This document shows, in pieces, positions 58,935 through 64,000 of a stretch of DNA of 64,000 nucleotides (position 1 is its first letter; each line of letters starts with the position of its first letter). Below the pieces are notes generated by a model. The model worked only from the letters and a program-made list of their open reading frames with translations. It did no database searches and had not been told where the DNA came from. The stretch is taken from positions 372,001 to 436,000 of the forward strand of contig CAVOHR010000002.1 in assembly GCA_963695835.1 (NCBI GenBank), given 5' to 3'. The DNA is from VRUE01 sp963695835. Its GTDB lineage: Bacteria; Actinomycetota; Thermoleophilia; Solirubrobacterales; 70-9. A program made the position numbers and the translations under genes.

Positions 58935-59840
58935 ATGACGCGGGCGCGCACGGACTCGCGCGGAACGCCCGCGGAGCCTCTGCATGCCGCCGCACGACCC
59001 GGCGAAGCCGAGCGAGCTCGCCCGAAGGCCCCACCGCCGTTCACCGACATCCTCTGCGCCGTCGAGGGCAGTCGCGGCAGCAGGGAGGCGATGCACCAGG
59101 CGATCGCCCTCTGCGGTCCGGGCACGAGCCTCCGCTTCGTCGCCATCCGCCACGAGGTCGGCGTGGGATTGTCCGCGCAAGCCGACCTCAGCGAGATGCG
59201 AGCGCGCGAGGTCCTCGAGGAGTCGCTCTCGACCGCCCGCCGCGCCGGCATCGAGGCCTCCGTCTCGCTGCTGCGCGGAGCGCCGGCAAGCGACCTGCTG
59301 CTGGCCGAGGCGGCGAAGCACGACCTGCTCGCGATCGGCTGTCACGGCGGCTCGCGGCTCGGCGGGATGATCCTCGGCAGCACCGCGACCCAGCTCGCCC
59401 ACCGCACCGAGCGCGCCCTGCTGGTGGCGCGGCGCGTCGCCGACGCCACCAGCTTCCCGCAGAGCATCCTGCTGGCCACCGACGGCTCGCCCGGGTCGTG
59501 GGCGGCGGCCAGGACCGCCACTCGCCTCGCCCAGGCCCAGGACTCCGAGCTCCGCCTCGTCTACGTTCCCGACGGCACCCACCCGGAGCGCTACCGCGAG
59601 GTGCTGAAGCAGCTGACCGTGATCGAGAAGGCGACGGGATCCTCGCCTGCGATGGTCGACAACCCCGGTCACGTCGCCGAGCGGATCGGCGAGGCGGCCC
59701 GCGCCGCCCAGTCCTCGCTGATCGTCATCGGGCGGCGCGGCGTGAGCGGCGTCAAGGCGCTTGGCAGCGTCAGCGAGCGGGTCGTGCACGGGGCACCCTG
59801 CTCGGTGCTCGTGATGCCGGCTGCAAGCGACGCGGACTGA
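58935..59840 (+). CDS. Tandem universal stress protein
   Basis: A 301-residue protein with two UspA domains, after a basic N-terminal 35 residues. Domain 1 is about 36-165 (TDILCAVEGSRGSREAMHQA, LAIGCHGGSRLGGMILGSTA); domain 2 is about 172-296 (SILLATDGSPGSWAAARTAT, LIVIGRRGVSGVKALGSVSE). Both keep the G-x-x-G...S ATP-binding type signature. It is probably cotranscribed with DUF2267. Confidence 0.88.
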   Translation: MTRARTDSRGTPAEPLHAAARPGEAERARPKAPPPFTDILCAVEGSRGSREAMHQAIALCGPGTSLRFVAIRHEVGVGLSAQADLSEMRAREVLEESLSTARRAGIEASVSLLRGAPASDLLLAEAAKHDLLAIGCHGGSRLGGMILGSTATQLAHRTERALLVARRVADATSFPQSILLATDGSPGSWAAARTATRLAQAQDSELRLVYVPDGTHPERYREVLKQLTVIEKATGSSPAMVDNPGHVAERIGEAARAAQSSLIVIGRRGVSGVKALGSVSERVVHGAPCSVLVMPAASDAD

Positions 59841-59884
59841 AGGGCGTGGGGCCCGGCACGGGCGTCGCGTACGCCGGCGGCTCC

Positions 59885-61228
59885 CTATCCGTCCCCGCGA
59901 GGCTTGACCTCCAGGTGGCGCGCAAACCAGTCCGCCGCCAGCTCAGCCACCCGCTCGAGGGCGCCCGGCTCTTCGAACAGGTGGGTGGCGCCGGGGACGA
60001 TCGCAACCTCGTGCTCGCAGCGCAGCAGCCTCGCCGCCTGCTCGTTCAGCTCCAGCACCTGCCAGTCGGCGCCGCCGACAATCAGCAGGGTCGGCGAGGC
60101 GACCCCTTCGAGGCTCTCGGCGGCGAGGTCGGGACGGCCGCCGCGGGAGACCACGGCCCGGATCTCGCCGCCGAGGTGGGCGGCGGCGCGCAGCGCCGCG
60201 GCGGCTCCGGTGGAGGCGCCGAAGTAGCCGATCGGCAGATCGCTCAGCTCCTGCTCCTCCCGGACCCATCCGGTGACGGCGAGCAGGCGCTCGGCGAGCA
60301 GGCCTATGTCGAAGACCTTGGCGCGGTCGACTTCCTCCTCGGTGGTGAGCAGGTCGAAGAGCAGCGTGGCGAACCCCGCCTCGTTGAGGGCCTCGGCGAC
60401 CTGGCGGTTGCGGGGGCTGAGCCGGCTGGAGCCGCTGCCGTGGGCGAAGATCACCAGGCCGGAGGCGGGCTCGGGCAGGCGCAGGTCGCCGGCCAGCCGC
60501 AGTCCCGGGGCAGGCTCGATCTCTACCGGCCGCTCGGCGGCCGGCAGCCGCGGGTCCGCGGAAGCGGCGGCCGCTCCCGGCTCGCGGGCCGTCTCCAACA
60601 GCTCGATCACCTCCTCGTCGCCGACCTGACCGAAGTCGACGTAGAACTGGCCGATGCCGAAGAATCCGTGCGGCTGGTCGAGGCAGACGATCTCGTCGAA
60701 GTCGTCGCCGAGCCGCTCCCCGGTGCCCGGCGGAGCGACCGGCACGGCGAGGATCACACGCGCGGCGCCACGGGCCTTCAGCGCTTGCCCGGCAGCGACG
60801 GCGGTGCCGCCGGTGGCGATGCCGTCGTCGACCAGGATCGCAGTCCGGCCCGCGACCGGATAGGGCTCCTCGTTGCCACGGTAGAGCCACTGTCGTCGCT
60901 CCAGCTCCGCCGACTCGCGGGCGACGACCGACTCCAGCTCCTCGTCGGTGATGCCGATTAGCTCCGCGTCCTCGCTGCGAACGAAGCGGATACCGCCCTC
61001 GGCAATCGCGCCGATCCCGTACTCGGGGTTGAAGGGAGCCCCCAGCTTGCGGACGAGCAGGATGTCGAGCGGGGCGACGAGAGCCTTCGCGACCTCGAAG
61101 CCGACGGGCACGCCGCCCCGCGGCAGAGCGACCACCAGCGGCTCCTCGTCGCGGAAGCGCTCCAGAGCCTCCGCGAGGCGACGGCCGGCCTCCCTGCGAT
61201 CCACGAACAGAGCCAGACGCTTGGCCAT
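59885..61228 (-). CDS. Phosphoribosyltransferase fused to a dienelactone-hydrolase-like domain
   Basis: A 447-residue fusion from ATG 61228. Residues about 1-215 form a type I phosphoribosyltransferase (LVVALPRGGVPVGFEVAKAL, PRPP loop AILVDDGIATGGTA). Residues about 235-440 form an alpha/beta hydrolase (LVIFAHGSGSSRLSPRNRQV, nucleophile elbow GYFGASTGAAAALR, late His in ATHLFEEPG). Fusions of this kind occur in stress-gene clusters; the reaction is not established. It is convergent to the stress protein and divergent from the CapA-like gene. Confidence 0.88.
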   Translation of the reverse strand: MAKRLALFVDRREAGRRLAEALERFRDEEPLVVALPRGGVPVGFEVAKALVAPLDILLVRKLGAPFNPEYGIGAIAEGGIRFVRSEDAELIGITDEELESVVARESAELERRQWLYRGNEEPYPVAGRTAILVDDGIATGGTAVAAGQALKARGAARVILAVPVAPPGTGERLGDDFDEIVCLDQPHGFFGIGQFYVDFGQVGDEEVIELLETAREPGAAAASADPRLPAAERPVEIEPAPGLRLAGDLRLPEPASGLVIFAHGSGSSRLSPRNRQVAEALNEAGFATLLFDLLTTEEEVDRAKVFDIGLLAERLLAVTGWVREEQELSDLPIGYFGASTGAAAALRAAAHLGGEIRAVVSRGGRPDLAAESLEGVASPTLLIVGGADWQVLELNEQAARLLRCEHEVAIVPGATHLFEEPGALERVAELAADWFARHLEVKPRGDG

Positions 61229-61285
61229 GACGTCCAACTTAGGGGGTGTGCGGCTCCGCCGCAAGCCCTATCGTCGATCGGGCGA

Positions 61286-62263
61286 ATGACGCTGACGCTT
61301 GCCCTGGCCGGTGACACGATGCTCGGTCGCGGAGTTGCCGAGCGGCTGGACGAGGATCCGAGCGCGCCGCTGCTCGATCCGGCGCTGGTCGAGGTCGCCC
61401 GGTCGGCCGACCTCTTCCTGATCAACCTGGAGTGCTGCGTGTCGGTTCGCGGTGCTCCGATCGAGGAGCCCGGCAAGCCGTTCTTCTTCCGCGCGCCGCC
61501 GCTCGCGGCGGAGCGCCTGGCCGAGCTCGGTGTCGCCGCGGTCACGCTCGCCAACAACCACGTGCTCGACTTCGGGCCCGACGCGCTCGCCGACACGCTC
61601 CTGCACCTCGACGCGGCCGGCATCGCCACCGCCGGAGCCGGGCTGGACCGCGATGCCGCCCGCGCCGGGACGACCCTCTCCGGCGCCGGCCGCAAGCTCA
61701 GGGTCGTCGCCGTCGCCGATCATCCCGCTTCCTACGCGGCCGGCCGGGACCGGCCGGGAATCGCCTTCGCCGACCTCGCCGGCGGCGGCGTGCCGGAGTG
61801 GCTTCGCGGCGCGTCCCGCCCCGTCGACGACGAGTACGTGCTGGTCGCGGCTCACTGGGGGCCGAACATGACCCCGGCCCCCGTACCGCACGTCCGCGCG
61901 GCGGCGGAGGCCCTGGAGTCGGCCGGGGCGACCCTGATCGCCGGCCACTCGGCCCACCTGCCACACGGAGTGCGCGGCCGAGCGCTGTTCGACCTCGGGG
62001 ACTTCCTCGACGACTACGCGGTCGATCCGTGGCTGCGCAACGACCTCTCGCTGCTGTGGCTGGTGGAGCTCGACGCGGGCGGACCGCGAACCGTCGAGGG
62101 CGTTCCGGTGCGGCTCGAGTATGCCTTCACCCGTGCCGCGAACGACGCCGAGACCGAGGAGCTGGCGCGGCTCCTGAACCAGCGCTGCAGAGCGGTCGGC
62201 TCGCGTGTCGACCTCGTCGATCGCCGGCTCGTCTTCGAGCGCGCACCGTCCCCCTCCGCCTAG
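61286..62263 (+). CDS. CapA-family (PGA_cap) metallophosphatase-like protein
   Basis: A 325-residue protein: LALAGDTMLGRGVAERLDED, FLINLECCVSVRGAPIEEPG, VTLANNHVLDFGPDALADTL, VAAHWGPNM and LIAGHSAHLPHGV are the metal-ligand motifs of the PGA_cap domain. CapA proteins are named for polyglutamate capsule synthesis but many act elsewhere. There is no signal peptide, so a cytoplasmic role is likely. No capBC genes are present. Confidence 0.85.
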   Translation: MTLTLALAGDTMLGRGVAERLDEDPSAPLLDPALVEVARSADLFLINLECCVSVRGAPIEEPGKPFFFRAPPLAAERLAELGVAAVTLANNHVLDFGPDALADTLLHLDAAGIATAGAGLDRDAARAGTTLSGAGRKLRVVAVADHPASYAAGRDRPGIAFADLAGGGVPEWLRGASRPVDDEYVLVAAHWGPNMTPAPVPHVRAAAEALESAGATLIAGHSAHLPHGVRGRALFDLGDFLDDYAVDPWLRNDLSLLWLVELDAGGPRTVEGVPVRLEYAFTRAANDAETEELARLLNQRCRAVGSRVDLVDRRLVFERAPSPSA

Positions 62264-62270
62264 CTCGGCT

Positions 62271-63383
62271 TCAGTCGCGGCGTTCGAGCTTGGAGATCTG
62301 CGCGTTCAGGTGCGTCACCTCGTCGTCCAGCTCGAAGGCGAAGTGCACCAGCTCCATCAGCAGCTGGTCGACGTCGACCTTGCGCTGCTCACGGAGTTCC
62401 TCCAGCAGCCCCTCGAGGTGCTCCCGTCTGGCGCCGCGATCCATGCGGCTGATGGTAGTCCCTCCCGCAAGCACGCTCGCGATCAGAGGCCGCACCGAGA
62501 GGACCCGCACACCCCCGGGAGGCCGGGTGGCGACCGAGGGCACGCTGTCGGTGACGTAGATGCCGGCCACGAGTGGGAGCAGCTCCCTCCATCGCTCCCC
62601 GGTGAAGAGGCCGTGGGTGACCATCGCCACCGTCTCCTCGGCGCCCCTCCGCGCCAGCTCCCGGCAGCAGGAGACCAGCGTCCCGCCGGTGTCGAGGATG
62701 TCGTCGACGACGACGGCCCGGCGGCCCACCTCCCCGACCAGCTCGCGGTGGACGACCCCGGTCGCGGTCCGCTCCTTTCTCAGGTAGGCGATCGGGCCGG
62801 CGATCCCGGCCGCCTCCGCCACCGCGCGGCTGCGCTCGATCGCACCCTCGTCGGGCGCGACGATCGTGGCATCGAGCAGGCCGGCGCGCTTCAGCTCCGC
62901 GGCGTAGAGCGCGGCCGGCGAGAGCGAGGTGACGGGCATCGGCAGCAGCTCGGCGGCGCGGCGGCTGTGGATGTCGATCGTGACCAGCTCGTCCACTCCG
63001 CCGGCCCGCAGGATCCCCCCGGCCCAGGCGATCCCCAGCCCCTTCCCGGGCTCCTCCCTGTCCTGCCGTGCATAGGCCAGATAGGGCAGCAGCGCGACGA
63101 CCCAAGCCGCGCCCTGGCGCTTCAGGGTGTCGGCCGCCAGGGCAAGGGTGAGGATCTGCTCGTCGGGTGGCGCGATCGATCCCAGCACGGCGCAGGGCCT
63201 GCCGCGCACGTCGGTCTCGACGGCGAGCGAGAGCTCGCGATTCGCGAACCGCTCGACCACCAGCCGGCCCGGCTCGCCCGGCTCCGCGGGGAGCAGGGAC
63301 TCGAAGCCGGGTAGGGCGAAGCGGACCAGGTGAGGGCTCGGCACGGCGGGTAGCCTCGGCGGTGAGTTGGGTGCTCCTGCCAT
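62271..63383 (-). CDS. Ribose-phosphate pyrophosphokinase-like protein with C-terminal extension
   Basis: A 370-residue Prs-like protein. ATG 63383 starts before LVRFALPGFESLLP. Core motifs are VERFANRELSLAVETDVRGR, LLPYLAYARQDREEPGKGLG, IDIHSRRAAELLP, IVAPDEGAIERS and the PRPP loop AVVVDDILDTGGTLVS. The canonical core ends near LIASVLAGG. A further 50-odd residues (REHLEGLLEELREQRKVDVD, ELDDEVTHLNAQISKLE) form a coiled coil not found in ordinary Prs. Whether this is the main PRPP synthetase or a paralogue is open. Confidence 0.82.
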   Translation of the reverse strand: MAGAPNSPPRLPAVPSPHLVRFALPGFESLLPAEPGEPGRLVVERFANRELSLAVETDVRGRPCAVLGSIAPPDEQILTLALAADTLKRQGAAWVVALLPYLAYARQDREEPGKGLGIAWAGGILRAGGVDELVTIDIHSRRAAELLPMPVTSLSPAALYAAELKRAGLLDATIVAPDEGAIERSRAVAEAAGIAGPIAYLRKERTATGVVHRELVGEVGRRAVVVDDILDTGGTLVSCCRELARRGAEETVAMVTHGLFTGERWRELLPLVAGIYVTDSVPSVATRPPGGVRVLSVRPLIASVLAGGTTISRMDRGARREHLEGLLEELREQRKVDVDQLLMELVHFAFELDDEVTHLNAQISKLERRD

Positions 63384-63508
63384 TCTCGCGCTTTGCTTCG
63401 AGCGCCGCGTCATCCGTAGTCCGCCGCGGCGCGTTGCGCGGTTCAACCCCCTTGCCCGATCCCGGCACGCCTCCTACAGTCACTGCAAACCCCGGCAAGG
63501 AGGATCAG

Positions 63509-63832
63509 ATGGTCACGGCGGAGTTCAGCGTCACCTGCGAGCCCCCGGAGGGAATGAGCCAGGACGAGATGGTCAGGCTCGCGCTCGAGCCGGTCATGCG
63601 ACGCGGCCTCAAGCACGAGATCGAGCCCCTGGGCACGACGATCGAGGGCGAGCTGAAGGCGGTCCTCGGGGCGGTCGAGGAGGCACACGAGCTGCTGATC
63701 GGCAAAGGGGTCGATCGCCTGACGACCAGCCTGCGCATCGATGACAAGCGCGGAGGCACCTCGATGGGCGACAAGCTCGAGGGCTTCCGCTCGCCGCACG
63801 TCGAGCCGGCACAAAGCATCACGGAGGCCTAG
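63509..63832 (+). CDS. Thiamine-binding-type (MTH1187/YkoF-like) protein
   Basis: A 107-residue protein with the ferredoxin-like fold of PF01910: GMSQDEMVRLALEPVMRRGL, HEIEPLGTTIEGELKAVLGA, DRLTTSLRIDDKRGG. Family members bind thiamine or related compounds. The AAGGAGG site at 63497-63503, 5 bp before the ATG, fixes the start. It precedes the archease gene. Confidence 0.8.
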   Translation: MVTAEFSVTCEPPEGMSQDEMVRLALEPVMRRGLKHEIEPLGTTIEGELKAVLGAVEEAHELLIGKGVDRLTTSLRIDDKRGGTSMGDKLEGFRSPHVEPAQSITEA

Positions 63833-63862
63833 CCGCGGCTTGCCGGCCGGCGAGGATCCGGC

Positions 63863-64000
63863 ATGTACCGCTGGCTCGACCACACCTCGGAGCGCGAGCT
63901 GTGGATCGAGGACGAGAGTCCGGAGGCCGTCCTCGGCGAAGCGGCGATCGCCCTCGGCGACCTGCTGAGCGAGCACCGCCAGGGCGAGCCGGTGACGCAT
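63863..64000 (+). CDS. Archease-family protein, partial
   Basis: The frame opens at ATG 63863 and runs off the right edge after 46 codons. MYRWLDHTSERELWIEDESP and EAVLGEAAIALGDLLSE match the archease N-terminus (HTxExxxxxE, LxEAAxALxDLM). Archease assists the RNA ligase RtcB, whose gene often follows and would lie beyond the window. Confidence 0.75.
   Translation, partial: MYRWLDHTSERELWIEDESPEAVLGEAAIALGDLLSEHRQGEPVTH

Overview
The window reads as one contiguous piece of a high-GC actinobacterial chromosome. Gene order (mreBCD-pbp2-rodA-rng-rplU-rpmA-obg, then proB-proA-nadD-rsfS; comEA-comEC-holA-rpsT; clpX next to valS-folC; tig-clpP) and protein style fit the class Thermoleophilia (Solirubrobacterales-like). 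That placement is inference from gene content and was not checked by a search. Most genes lie on the minus strand and are packed into overlapping operons.

Layout. 1-10.6 kb: murJ, rpsT, holA, competence genes comEC and comEA, a cupin, leuS, a SpoIIM-like membrane protein. 10.6-11.4 kb: a PD-(D/E)XK nuclease frame behind a perfect LexA-type box, running in sense straight through a tRNA-Ala gene into an antitoxin-like tail. 11.4-15.7 kb: coiled-coil protein, rsfS, nadD, proA and a multiply frameshifted proB. 15.7-19.9 kb: a large LuxR-type ATPase regulator, an amidohydrolase and a small gene, placed between proB and obg. 19.9-29.6 kb: obg, rpmA, rplU, rng and the rod-shape locus (rodA, pbp2, mreD, mreC, mreB). 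29.7-32.4 kb: hybrid histidine kinase plus REC-HD-GYP protein behind a near-consensus promoter. 32.4-34.1 kb: maf, split by an IS630-type element. 34-44.8 kb: ndk, zinc-ribbon protein, folC, valS, clpX, GNAT, M23 peptidase, clpP, tig, ctaG-like. 44.9-53.7 kb: GH15 hydrolase, a broken VapBC pair, sulfatase, beta-propeller, SUMF1-like protein, VOC protein, XRE regulator, SnoaL-like protein. 53.7-58.5 kb: a strip of gene remnants (Nudix/GNAT, OsmC, GNAT, GrpB, methyltransferase, hydrolase) among intact GNAT, membrane protein, TetR and pdxH genes. 58.5-64 kb: DUF2267, universal stress protein, phosphoribosyltransferase-hydrolase fusion, CapA-like protein, Prs-like protein, thiamine-binding-type protein and the start of an archease.

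How the genes work together. The 20-30 kb block builds and shapes the cell wall (MreBCD scaffold, PBP2 and RodA synthesis; MurJ at the left edge supplies lipid II). comEA/comEC form a DNA-uptake pair. clpX, clpP and tig handle protein folding and turnover. The kinase and HD-GYP protein look like one signalling unit reaching cyclic-di-GMP turnover.

Striking points. (1) Apparent non-standard initiation: CTG at the conserved first codon of clpX (with an AAGGAGG site), of maf and of the M23 peptidase (both as CTGA stop-start overlaps), and ATA at the first codon of folC. (2) A possibly leaderless, LexA-boxed nuclease-tRNA-antitoxin reading frame. (3) A family of long perfect palindromes (three full copies, one half copy) directly downstream of genes. 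(4) A separate 45-bp palindrome family with one copy inside comEC, and paired hairpins inside valS. (5) A cluster of genes truncated by deletion.
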